Positions 56,974 to 64,000 of a stretch of 64,000 bases of DNA are shown in pieces (position 1 is the first letter of the stretch; each line of letters begins with the position of its first letter). The translations under genes were made by a program, and so were the position numbers. The stretch comes from Methylobacterium gossipiicola (GTDB taxonomy: Bacteria > Pseudomonadota > Alphaproteobacteria > Rhizobiales > Beijerinckiaceae): the NCBI RefSeq assembly GCF_900113485.1, contig NZ_FOPM01000003.1, forward strand, positions 206,900-270,899, in the 5' to 3' direction. The notes under the pieces are model-generated. The model ran no database searches. It worked only from the letters and a program-made list of their open reading frames with translations, and was not told where the DNA came from.

Positions 56974-58314
56974 TCACCGCTCCCGCCAAGCCTTGGCGAT
57001 CTGGTCCGAGAGCGGTTTGATGAGGTAGCTGAGCACCGAACGCTCGCCGAGCTGCATGAAGCTCTCGACGGGCATCCCCGGAACCAGGCGCGCGTTGCCC
57101 AACCGCTGTTTCTGGTCCTCCGGGACCTGGATGCGGGCGGTGTAGTAGGCCGCTCCCGTCTTCGTGTCCGTCGTCACGTCGGCCGAGACCCGGCTCACGA
57201 TTCCGTCGATTTCCGGTGTCACGCGCTGGTTGAAGGCCGGGAAACGCAGGACCGCGTGCTGATGGAGGCGCACGTTGTCGATGTCCTGCGGCTGGATCCG
57301 GACCTCCACGGCGAACTGGTCGCCCTCCGGCACGATCAGCATCGCGGGCTCCGAGGGCGTCACGAGGCCGCCGACCGTATGGACCGTCAACTGGTGCACC
57401 ACGCCGGTTTGCGGCGCGCGCAGGTCCACGCGCATGAGCTGATCCTCGGCCGCGACCCGCTTCTCCCGGAGTTCCGACCACTTGCCCCGGATCTCGGCGA
57501 GGTCCCTGCCCGTCTCGCTGCGCATGTCTCCGTCGATCTGCAGGATCTGGAGTTGGGTCTCGGCGATCTTGCCGCGCGCCGAGGCGGTCGCGGCGACGAG
57601 CTGGCCCCGCTCGCCGGAGAGACGGGCGCCATCCCGTTCCAGGGCGTTGACCCGGGTCAGCGAGACCAGATTCTTGGCGTAGAGCCCGCGCACGCCGGCG
57701 AGTTCGCCCGTGATGAACCCGATCTCGCGGCCCTTGGCCTCGACCTGCTCGGTCAGGCCCTTGATCTCCTCGCGCAGCTGCAGGACGCGCTCTTGGAGCT
57801 GCGCCTTTTGGCCGGCGCGCGCCGCCACCCGGGACGCGAACAGGCGGTTTTCCCCGTCGATCAAGTGGGCGACGGTCCGGTCGCCAGCGGCACGCGCCAC
57901 GAGGTCCGGCGGGAAGGCGACGGCGCTCGCCCCGTCACGCTCGGCTTCGTTGCGGGCACGGCGGGCCGACAGCTCGTCGAGCGCCTTGAGGACGATGTCG
58001 AGATTGGCCCGGACCTGGGTCTCGTCGAGGCGGATCAGCACGTCGCCGGCCTGGACCGCCTGCCCCTCCCGCACCCGCAATTCGCCGACCACACCGCCCG
58101 TGGGATGCTGGACCTTCTTGACGTCGGATTCGACCACGAGTTGGCCGGGGGCGATCACCGCCCCGGAGATCTGGGTCAGGGCCGCCCATCCCCCCACGCC
58201 CGCGACCAACAGAACACCGAACCCGGCGCTCAGGGCGAGATGCCGGCGGATCGAAGCCTGGGCGACGGGACGTGGACCCGCGAAAGCCCGGCCGGAGTCG
58301 AGAGCCAGGGCCAT
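56974..58314 (-). CDS. Type I secretion periplasmic adaptor (HlyD family)
   Basis: Membrane-fusion protein linking the ABC exporter to an outer-membrane TolC-like channel. The 446-residue protein has one N-terminal helix (SAGFGVLLVAGVGGWAAL), the lipoyl half GQLVVESDVKKVQHPTGGVV, a long coiled-coil hairpin (about 95-270), the second lipoyl half DLRAPQTGVVHQL, and a beta-barrel/C-terminal region (VPGMPVESFMQLGERSVLSY LI) typical of PrtE/HlyD adaptors. Start ATG 58314 overlaps the ABC gene stop (TGATG). The much longer open frame to 60159 is a shadow of the ABC gene. No outer-membrane component or RTX substrate is in the window. Confidence 0.92.
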   Translation of the reverse strand: MALALDSGRAFAGPRPVAQASIRRHLALSAGFGVLLVAGVGGWAALTQISGAVIAPGQLVVESDVKKVQHPTGGVVGELRVREGQAVQAGDVLIRLDETQVRANLDIVLKALDELSARRARNEAERDGASAVAFPPDLVARAAGDRTVAHLIDGENRLFASRVAARAGQKAQLQERVLQLREEIKGLTEQVEAKGREIGFITGELAGVRGLYAKNLVSLTRVNALERDGARLSGERGQLVAATASARGKIAETQLQILQIDGDMRSETGRDLAEIRGKWSELREKRVAAEDQLMRVDLRAPQTGVVHQLTVHTVGGLVTPSEPAMLIVPEGDQFAVEVRIQPQDIDNVRLHQHAVLRFPAFNQRVTPEIDGIVSRVSADVTTDTKTGAAYYTARIQVPEDQKQRLGNARLVPGMPVESFMQLGERSVLSYLIKPLSDQIAKAWRER

Positions 58315-60077
58315 CACGCGCTCTCCTGCAGGGCATCGAATGCCGGCCGCGCCGCGTCGGCCGGGGCCGTCCCGAAAACCGGGGCGGGGCGAAGCACGCG
58401 CTTCAGCACCTCGTCCTTGGGTCCGAAGGCCTGGGCTCGGCCCTCGTTCATCATCAGAACCATGTCCACGCCCGCCAGCGCGCTCGGCCGATGTGCGATC
58501 ACCACGCAGATGCCGCCGCGCCGACGCACCCCCAGGATGGCCTGGGTCAGGGCATTCTCGCCCTCCGCGTCGAGGTTGGCGTTGGGCTCGTCGAGGACGA
58601 CGAGGAACGGGTCGCCGTAGAGGGCGCGGGCGAGGCCGACGCGTTGGCGCTGGCCGGCCGAGAGCCCCGCGCCCCCCTCGCCGATGCGGGTGTCGTAGCC
58701 TTCGGGCAAGCGCAGCACCATGTCGTGCGCGCCGGCGGCCTGGGCGGCCGCGATCACCGCTCCGGAGGACGCGGCCGGGTCGAAGCGCGCGATGTTCTCG
58801 GCGATCGTGCCGGCGAAGAGTTCGACCTCCTGGGGCAGGACGCCGAGATGCGGGCCGAGGGCGTCCGGCGTCCACTGGTCGAGGGCCGCTCCATCGAGGC
58901 GGACCTTGCCGCGGGCTGCCGGCCAGACGCCCACGAGCGCCCGCACCAGGCTCGACTTGCCGGACGCCGAGGGACCGATGATGCCGAGACCCTGACCGGC
59001 TTTCAGCCCGAAGCCGACCTCCTGCACGACGAGGCGCGACGTGCCGGGCGGAGCGACGCTCAGGGCCTCGACCCGGAGTGAGCCCGTGGGCGCCGGGAGC
59101 GCGTGGGGCCGGGGGGGCGCCGGCATCCGGGCGAAGAGGTCCGAGAGACGGACCCAGGATTGCCGCGCCTGGACGAAGCCTTTCCAGTTGGCGATGGCGA
59201 GTTCGGCCGGGGCGAGCGCCCGTGCCACCAGGATCGAACTCGCGATGATGATCCCGGCACTCGCCTGTCCGTTGATGACGAGGTAGGCGCCGAGGGCCAG
59301 CACGCCCGATTGCAGGGCCATGCGGAAGACCTTGGAGGCGGCGCCGTATCCACCGGCGATGTCGGAGGCGCGCTGCTGGGCCCGCATGTAGTCCGCGTTG
59401 GCGCCGGCCCAGCGAACGAGGAAGCGGCCCTGCATTCCCATCGCGGCGAGGACCTCGGCGTTGCGCCGCCCGGATTCGGCGAGGCCGTTGCGGCGCAGGC
59501 CGTGGCCGGTCGCCGTCTCGGCGGGGCGCTTCGTCGCGCGGTCGGTGGACAGGGCGAGCGCCGCGAGCACGACCGCTCCGCCGAGCGCGGCGACGCCGAT
59601 GACGGGATGGAACAGGAAGCAGATCAGCAGGTAGACCGGCATCCAGGGCAGATCGAAGAAAGCGGAGGGGCCGGAGCCGCCCAGGAAGGCCCGGATCGCG
59701 TCGAGGTCGCGGAGCGGCAGCAGGCCGTCGCCCGTGCTCGTTCCGCGCAACGGCGCGCGCACCACGATGTCGAACACGCGCCCGCTCAGCGTCTCGTCGA
59801 GGGATGCGCCGATACGCGTCAGCACCCGGGCGCGCAGGGTCTCGAGCAGCCCCTGGAAGCCGTAGAGCACGAAGGCGAGGACGCACAGACCGACCAGGGT
59901 CGGCACCGAGCGACTCGGAATGACGCGATCGTACACCTCGAGCATGAAGAACGAGCCCGTGAGGTAGAGCACGTTCACGAGCCCGCTCATCACCGCGACG
60001 CCGAGAAACGCCGTCCGGCACTGCGCCAGCGCATCCGTGAGTTCGGCTGATTTTGGCTCCAACGAACCGTTGCGCAT
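58314..60077 (-). CDS. Type I secretion ABC transporter, permease/ATPase (PrtD family)
   Basis: A 587-residue half-transporter. The N-terminal membrane domain (about residues 20-310, six helices) starts with the family segment VNVLYLTGSFFMLEVYDRVI. The ATPase has Walker A IIGPSASGKSSL, Q-loop GVLPQEVELF, signature LSAGQRQR and Walker B FLVVLDEPNANLD. There is no N-terminal C39 peptidase domain, which fits exporters of proteins with C-terminal signals. First gene of the pair with the HlyD adaptor. A 46-bp palindrome with one mismatched pair lies 44 nt upstream of the start codon. Confidence 0.92.
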   Translation of the reverse strand: MRNGSLEPKSAELTDALAQCRTAFLGVAVMSGLVNVLYLTGSFFMLEVYDRVIPSRSVPTLVGLCVLAFVLYGFQGLLETLRARVLTRIGASLDETLSGRVFDIVVRAPLRGTSTGDGLLPLRDLDAIRAFLGGSGPSAFFDLPWMPVYLLICFLFHPVIGVAALGGAVVLAALALSTDRATKRPAETATGHGLRRNGLAESGRRNAEVLAAMGMQGRFLVRWAGANADYMRAQQRASDIAGGYGAASKVFRMALQSGVLALGAYLVINGQASAGIIIASSILVARALAPAELAIANWKGFVQARQSWVRLSDLFARMPAPPRPHALPAPTGSLRVEALSVAPPGTSRLVVQEVGFGLKAGQGLGIIGPSASGKSSLVRALVGVWPAARGKVRLDGAALDQWTPDALGPHLGVLPQEVELFAGTIAENIARFDPAASSGAVIAAAQAAGAHDMVLRLPEGYDTRIGEGGAGLSAGQRQRVGLARALYGDPFLVVLDEPNANLDAEGENALTQAILGVRRRGGICVVIAHRPSALAGVDMVLMMNEGRAQAFGPKDEVLKRVLRPAPVFGTAPADAARPAFDALQESA

Positions 60078-60645
60078 CGTCGCGGTCTCTCCGACCTCGG
60101 GGCAATCCCGACCGAAATGTCACTGGAATGGCGCGGACGGATCGATCCGTCGGCGCCATTCCAGTGTCGGGCCTTTGTGTTTACGCGAAGTAAAATATGC
60201 TGCGATGCCAATTTTTATTGCAGGTGTTCTGTAAGGTGTCGGTTTGGTAAGCCTACGCCGTAATCACCATGCTCGCCCAGACTTGGAACAACATTCCTAT
60301 TGGGCTGGTCCCAGGCGTCGTGATCGACCCGTGGCGCGGGAATTCCGCAGAAGACGGTCCGACCTCCTCGCGCGAGGCCCCTCCGTCCGCCGTGTCCGAC
60401 GCAGAGGACGTGATCCTCCCCCGGTTCCCCGGAGACGGGGGAATGGGCGTTCCGCTCCGGTGTGATGCCGCCGAGAGGCGCGGAGACACCGTGTCGGAGG
60501 TATCCGTGAAATCGGGAGAGGATCACGACCCCGTCCCGCGCGACGAAAATCTCGGGCGATGCACGCAATGTCAAAGTTCGATCAATGGCACAGAATTTGC
60601 CGGTCGCCGATGGCGGTTTAACCTGGCTTTCGAAGGTCGCGATCA
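60078..60645. other. Divergent region between the type I secretion genes and ugd
   Basis: About 570 nt. Holds the 46-bp palindrome (60121-60166), an AT-rich promoter-like patch around 60180-60240, and the ugd leader. An open frame 60269-60649 ends in an ATGA overlap with ugd but has no ribosome binding site or family resemblance, so it is not called as a gene. Confidence 0.55.
60121..60166. promoter_or_regulatory. 46-bp near-perfect palindrome upstream of the type I secretion operon
   Basis: Two 23-nt arms, each beginning CACTGGAATGGCGC when read inward and meeting at GACGGATC/GATCCGTC, with a single mismatched pair (G opposite G). It lies 44-89 nt before the ABC transporter ATG. Possible roles: a large operator, a 5'-UTR hairpin or a transcription barrier between divergent units. 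No T-tract follows. Confidence 0.8.
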
Positions 60646-61950
60646 ATGAAAATAGCGATGATCGGCTCTGGCTATGTCGGCTTGGTGTCGGGCGCCTGTT
60701 TCGCCGATTTCGGCCACGAGGTGGTTTGCGTCGACAAGGACATCAAGAAGATCGAGGCCTTGGAAGCCGGCCGCATGCCGATCTACGAGCCCGGCCTCGA
60801 AACCCTGGTGGCCGACAACGTCCGGGCCAAGCGCCTGTCCTTCACCACCGACCTGAAGCCGGCGGTGGCCGGCGCCGACGCCGTGTTCATCGCGGTCGGC
60901 ACGCCGTCCCGCCGTGGCGACGGGTTCGCCGACCTGTCCTATGTCTACGCCGCGGCCGAGGAGATCGCGCAGGCGGTCACCGGCTACACCGTGGTGGTGA
61001 CCAAATCGACCGTGCCGGTCGGGACCGGCGACGAAGTCGAGCGCATCATCCATGCCGCCAACCCGAACGCGCAGGTCGGCGTCGCCTCGAACCCCGAGTT
61101 CCTGCGCGAAGGCGCGGCCATCGGCGACTTCAAGGTGCCCGACCGCATCGTCATCGGCGCCGAGGACGAGCGCGCCGCGGAGGTGATGCGCGAGATCTAC
61201 CGACCGCTCTACCTGAATGCCGCGCCGATCATGGTGACCGGCCGGCGCACCGCCGAACTGACGAAGTACGCCGCCAACGCCTTCCTGGCGACCAAGGTCA
61301 CCTTCATCAACGAGATCGCGGATCTGTGCGAGAAGGTCGGGGCCAACGTGCAGGAGGTTGCCCGCGGCATCGGGCTCGACAAGCGCATCGGCTCGAAATT
61401 CCTGCATGCCGGCCCCGGCTACGGCGGCTCGTGCTTCCCGAAAGACACGCTGGCCCTGGTCAAGACCGCGCAGGACTACGACGCGCCGATCCGGATCGTC
61501 GAGACGGTCGTCTCGGTCAACGACCAGAGGAAGCGGGCGATGGCGCGCAAGGTCGTCTCCGCCGTCGGCGGCTCGGTGCGGGGCAAGACGGTGGCGTTGC
61601 TCGGGCTGACGTTCAAGCCGGACACCGACGACATGCGGGACGCGCCGTCCCTTTCGATCATTTCGGGCCTTCAGGATGCGGGGGCGAAGGTGGTGGCCTA
61701 CGATCCGGAAGGGATCGAGCAGGCCAAGCCCCTGCTGGAGGGCGTGACCTACGCGGAAGACGCCTATGCCTGCGCGACCGACGCGGACGTTCTGGTCCTG
61801 GTGACGGAGTGGCGCGCGTTCCGCGCCCTCGATCTGCCCCGTTTGAAAACGTTGATGAGGGCGCCGGTCATGGTGGATCTCCGCAACATCTACTCGACGG
61901 CCGAGGCCGAGAAACATAATTTCAAGTATACCGGCGTGGGAATCGCGTAG
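60646..61950 (+). CDS. ugd: UDP-glucose 6-dehydrogenase
   Basis: Oxidises UDP-glucose to UDP-glucuronate with two NAD+, feeding acidic exopolysaccharide or lipid glycosylation. The 434-residue protein has the Rossmann motif IGSGYVGLVSGACFADFGH, TKSTVPVGTGD, SNPEFLREG, the Lys in ELTKYAANAFLATKV and the catalytic Cys in GYGGSCFPKDT, plus the C-terminal LGLTFKPDTDDMRD. Length is normal. A long hairpin begins at its stop codon. Divergent from the type I secretion genes. Confidence 0.95.
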   Translation: MKIAMIGSGYVGLVSGACFADFGHEVVCVDKDIKKIEALEAGRMPIYEPGLETLVADNVRAKRLSFTTDLKPAVAGADAVFIAVGTPSRRGDGFADLSYVYAAAEEIAQAVTGYTVVVTKSTVPVGTGDEVERIIHAANPNAQVGVASNPEFLREGAAIGDFKVPDRIVIGAEDERAAEVMREIYRPLYLNAAPIMVTGRRTAELTKYAANAFLATKVTFINEIADLCEKVGANVQEVARGIGLDKRIGSKFLHAGPGYGGSCFPKDTLALVKTAQDYDAPIRIVETVVSVNDQRKRAMARKVVSAVGGSVRGKTVALLGLTFKPDTDDMRDAPSLSIISGLQDAGAKVVAYDPEGIEQAKPLLEGVTYAEDAYACATDADVLVLVTEWRAFRALDLPRLKTLMRAPVMVDLRNIYSTAEAEKHNFKYTGVGIA

Positions 61951-61993
61951 GGTTTCTTCGCCGAGCCGGACTCAGGTTCGGCGAAGAAACCCT
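61949..61993. terminator. Long stem-loop overlapping the ugd stop codon
   Basis: Perfect 16-bp arms AGGGTTTCTTCGCCGA (61949-61964) and TCGGCGAAGAAACCCT (61978-61993), with three more possible pairs inward. It starts on the last two bases of the ugd TAG stop. No T-run follows, so it may work as an mRNA-stabilising or bidirectional terminator hairpin rather than a classical one. Confidence 0.6.
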
Positions 61994-62362
61994 TGGCGGA
62001 TGGCGGATCTCCCGCGAACGCCGTCCGATTCCTCCGGAAGAGCGGCCCCCGGGCAAGACATCTCGAGCCCCGCGCCCCGGCGCGCCCGTGTCGCCGCATC
62101 ATACCGACGACGACCGTCTCCGAGCGCCGCCTCGGAACGGCGGGTTGCTGGGGCGAGCCCGCTCGGCCGATTGTCCGGGGCCGGGAACAGGGCCGATCCG
62201 GCGCCGGCCGATGTCGCGTCCGGTCTCCAGGGCGCGGTCCGGTGAAAGAGGGCGCGTTTCGTCACGGAGATGAGGTGAGCACGCTCCGGACGATCCCACC
62301 GCCATCGACAGCCCCTGGCGCCGTTTCCGCCCCGATGGAGAGCGTCGGCGTCAGGGGCGGGT
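61951..62362. other. Convergent intergenic region between ugd and the oxidoreductase
   Basis: About 410 nt with no supported gene. Contains the ugd stem-loop at its left edge. Short frames on both strands show no family features. Confidence 0.5.
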
Positions 62363-63676
62363 TCAGCGTCGGTGCAACGCTGTCACGACACCGTTGAGCC
62401 ACCGCGACACGAGACCGGACCGGACCTCGATCCGTGGTCGGCGGCGGTTTCCGATCACATCCGGCAGGGGGGTGATCTTCGCGAAGGTCGTCGTCGGCCT
62501 CATGGTCGCCCCCTGCGGTCCCGAGCGCTGGATCGCCAAGGTCAACTCGTTGAGATGCAGGAGAAAGTCATCCGGAAGCGGCTGCGGTCGGCCCTCCGCC
62601 AGCGCCCGCGCCATCTCGCCGATGCCGAGGAGTTTGTCCTGCGCGTAGACCTCGCGACGCCGCAACCAGCTCACGACCCTGTGCTTCGCCGAGCGTCCGA
62701 CCCCGCGTTCCGCCTCGACCGCGTGCGACTTCCAGCGCCGGACGAGGCGGAGTCTGCGGCCTCCGACCCCGAAGACGCGCCCGAGCAGGGGTTGGGTCCG
62801 GATCGTATAGGCTTTCCGCGCGCTCAGGCTGACCCGCGAGAACCGCTCGAGATGGACCGCCGCCTGATCGTGAAACACGTTGTCGACGCAGATTTCGCCG
62901 GCCTCGCCGACGATGCGGATGCGGTGATCGCGCGGCGCCACCCAACTGCACGTCACCCGCACCGAAACACCGCCGTCGAACTCGAGGCAGCCGACCGACA
63001 GATCGGGGGTGTCCGCCGGATCGAGGGGGGTGTCGGTCTTGTGCGCCACGAGCGTCGCCGAGAACGCGGTCATCGAGCGGACGGGGCCGAACATGGCGCA
63101 CAGCCAGACGAGATGATAACCGACATGCTCGACGGTGCACCCCTCCTGCAGTTCCTCCGCGTAGGGGAACGGTGCGCCCGTCGGGCTCTGCACCGATTCC
63201 AGGTTCATCAGGTGGGCGGGGTTGTCGTCGAGTTCCGCGTAGACGAGCACGGGCTTGCCGATGGCGCCCTCGTCGACCGCCTTCCACATCGTGGCGATCG
63301 CGTCGCAGAAGATGTTGCACGGCGCGCCCGTCAGGACCAATCCGCGCGACGCGGCGAGGGCGAACAGTTCCCGCGTCCGATCGAGATCCGTCGTGATGGG
63401 CTTCTCGGAATAGACGTGCTTGCCGGCCTCCAGTGCCCGCTTGGTGACGATGTAATGCGACTGGATGCTCGTCAGGTTGACGACGATGTCGACGGCCGGG
63501 TCTGACAGCAACGTGTCGAGATCGGGATAGACGTGGAAGCCGTAATGGCGCGCCACGACGGCGGATCGGTCCGTGTCGAGATCGAAGACGCCCCGGACCT
63601 CGATCTCCGGGTAGGCCCAAGCGGTCCGCATGTAGATATCGAAGACGTATCCGCACCCGACATAGGCGATCTTCAT
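62363..63676 (-). CDS. Gfo/Idh/MocA family oxidoreductase
   Basis: A 437-residue NAD(P)-dependent sugar oxidoreductase. The N-terminal Rossmann domain starts IAYVGCGYVFDIYMRTA and includes DLDTLLSDPAVDIVVNLTS and the nicotinamide-site EKPITTD (EKP motif). The C-terminal alpha/beta domain (about 130-330) contains GCTVEHVGYHLVWL in the catalytic-His region. About 100 residues beyond the usual length follow, including a basic segment (GGRRLRLVRRWKSH). The start at 63676 gives MKIAYVG directly; upstream ATGs add non-conserved residues. Neighbouring ugd suggests a role in nucleotide-sugar or polysaccharide metabolism, but the substrate is unknown. Confidence 0.82.
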   Translation of the reverse strand: MKIAYVGCGYVFDIYMRTAWAYPEIEVRGVFDLDTDRSAVVARHYGFHVYPDLDTLLSDPAVDIVVNLTSIQSHYIVTKRALEAGKHVYSEKPITTDLDRTRELFALAASRGLVLTGAPCNIFCDAIATMWKAVDEGAIGKPVLVYAELDDNPAHLMNLESVQSPTGAPFPYAEELQEGCTVEHVGYHLVWLCAMFGPVRSMTAFSATLVAHKTDTPLDPADTPDLSVGCLEFDGGVSVRVTCSWVAPRDHRIRIVGEAGEICVDNVFHDQAAVHLERFSRVSLSARKAYTIRTQPLLGRVFGVGGRRLRLVRRWKSHAVEAERGVGRSAKHRVVSWLRRREVYAQDKLLGIGEMARALAEGRPQPLPDDFLLHLNELTLAIQRSGPQGATMRPTTTFAKITPLPDVIGNRRRPRIEVRSGLVSRWLNGVVTALHRR

Positions 63677-64000
63677 CGGCAACGTTCCCGAGAGACGGAG
63701 CCGCAGGGCCACCGCATGGCGCACCATCATGCATAACGTGTGCAAACTGCCCCCGCGTTCACCCGTCGGAACTGGCGGGACGCGCCATCTGACCCTTCAG
63801 CTCAAGAATTCATCGCCTGTGCCAATAAATTAGACAGCAAGAGTCGATTAAGGACGGACCAAAACATCCTGTCGACAGCAAGATGATCGGCACGTCGATG
63901 CCAATTACCCCCTAAATACGAAAGGGTTTGGAAAGACCCGCCTTCCAGGGTGAGTGACAAGATCATCTGCTCAAAGGCCGGATATACCGTGGCGAATCTT
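63677..64000. other. Window end, no gene recognised
   Basis: About 320 nt, AT-richer than the average from 63800 on. It should hold the promoter of the leftward oxidoreductase gene and possibly the upstream region of a gene beyond the edge. No ORF, repeat or clear promoter assigned. Confidence 0.5.

Noticed and set aside
60269..60649. 126-codon open frame upstream of ugd ending in an ATGA overlap
   Set aside because: The overlap is suggestive, but there is no ribosome binding site before the ATG, no family pattern, and the frame crosses the leader with mixed codon use. Only a homologue with the same start would revive it.
1..64000. CRISPR array, rRNA or tRNA genes
   Set aside because: No regularly spaced direct repeats, tRNA cloverleaf with CCA-end context or rRNA-like conserved stretch was noticed; the repeats found are interspersed singly.

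Overview
The window is one contiguous piece of a high-GC alphaproteobacterial chromosome, most likely from the Methylobacterium/Methylorubrum group (Methylobacteriaceae). That assignment is inferred from base composition, frequent GTG/TTG starts, 4-nt gene overlaps and family-level resemblance of the proteins. No rRNA, tRNA, CRISPR array, transposase or phage gene was recognised.

Layout. 1-4.9 kb: ribosome hibernation factor (cut by the edge), a PlsC-type acyltransferase, a DUF2125 protein, a tiny DUF3309 membrane protein and an exported trypsin-like pseudoenzyme. 5-12.6 kb: a thioester alpha-2-macroglobulin followed by penicillin-binding protein 1C. 12.4-21 kb: a membrane GGDEF protein, aroB/aroK, a small membrane protein, xerD, an AI-2E-family permease, moaE, a tandem gamma-carbonic-anhydrase-like protein and a MarR regulator. 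21.2-25.8 kb: a five-gene cassette for a C-methylated CDP-6-deoxysugar (rfbF, rfbG, C-methyltransferase, epimerase, reductase). 25.8-32 kb: a response regulator and the divergent biotin genes bioA and bioF, separated by a visibly AT-richer 3.3-kb islet carrying a two-TM protein, a GNAT, a P-loop kinase and an ASCH protein. 32-36.5 kb: a fused MFS/acyltransferase/acyl-ACP synthetase and a divergent TetR regulator. 36.8-39.3 kb: TadG/TadE-like surface genes. 39.5-43.3 kb: a ureide catabolic unit (LysR, DctA-type carrier, AllE, AllA). 43.7-51.1 kb: a tightly coupled five-gene operon of SWIM zinc finger, DUF5691, MoxR-type ATPase, DUF5682 and vWA proteins. 51.2-56.8 kb: an HWE histidine kinase, a PAS-PAS-HTH protein and NhaA. 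57-63.7 kb: a type I secretion pair, UDP-glucose dehydrogenase and a Gfo/Idh/MocA oxidoreductase.

Most noteworthy. (1) The 43.7-51.1 kb operon behaves as one functional unit: an AAA+ ATPase with a vWA partner, a SWIM protein, an alpha-helical protein and a DUF5682 protein whose two GxxH motifs and early Glu recall the TraB/TIKI fold. I know of no established function for it. (2) The tandem gamma-CA protein has lost different metal-ligand His residues in each half, so that one interdomain site could be rebuilt from both. (3) Four 104-bp copies of a structured repeat (at least 95% identical to one another by eye) lie at gene 3' ends, three of them supplying part of a TAG stop codon. (4) The islet between bioA and bioF. 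(5) A 46-bp palindrome with a single mismatched pair just upstream of the type I secretion genes.

Assignments rest on reading motifs by eye; no database search was run.
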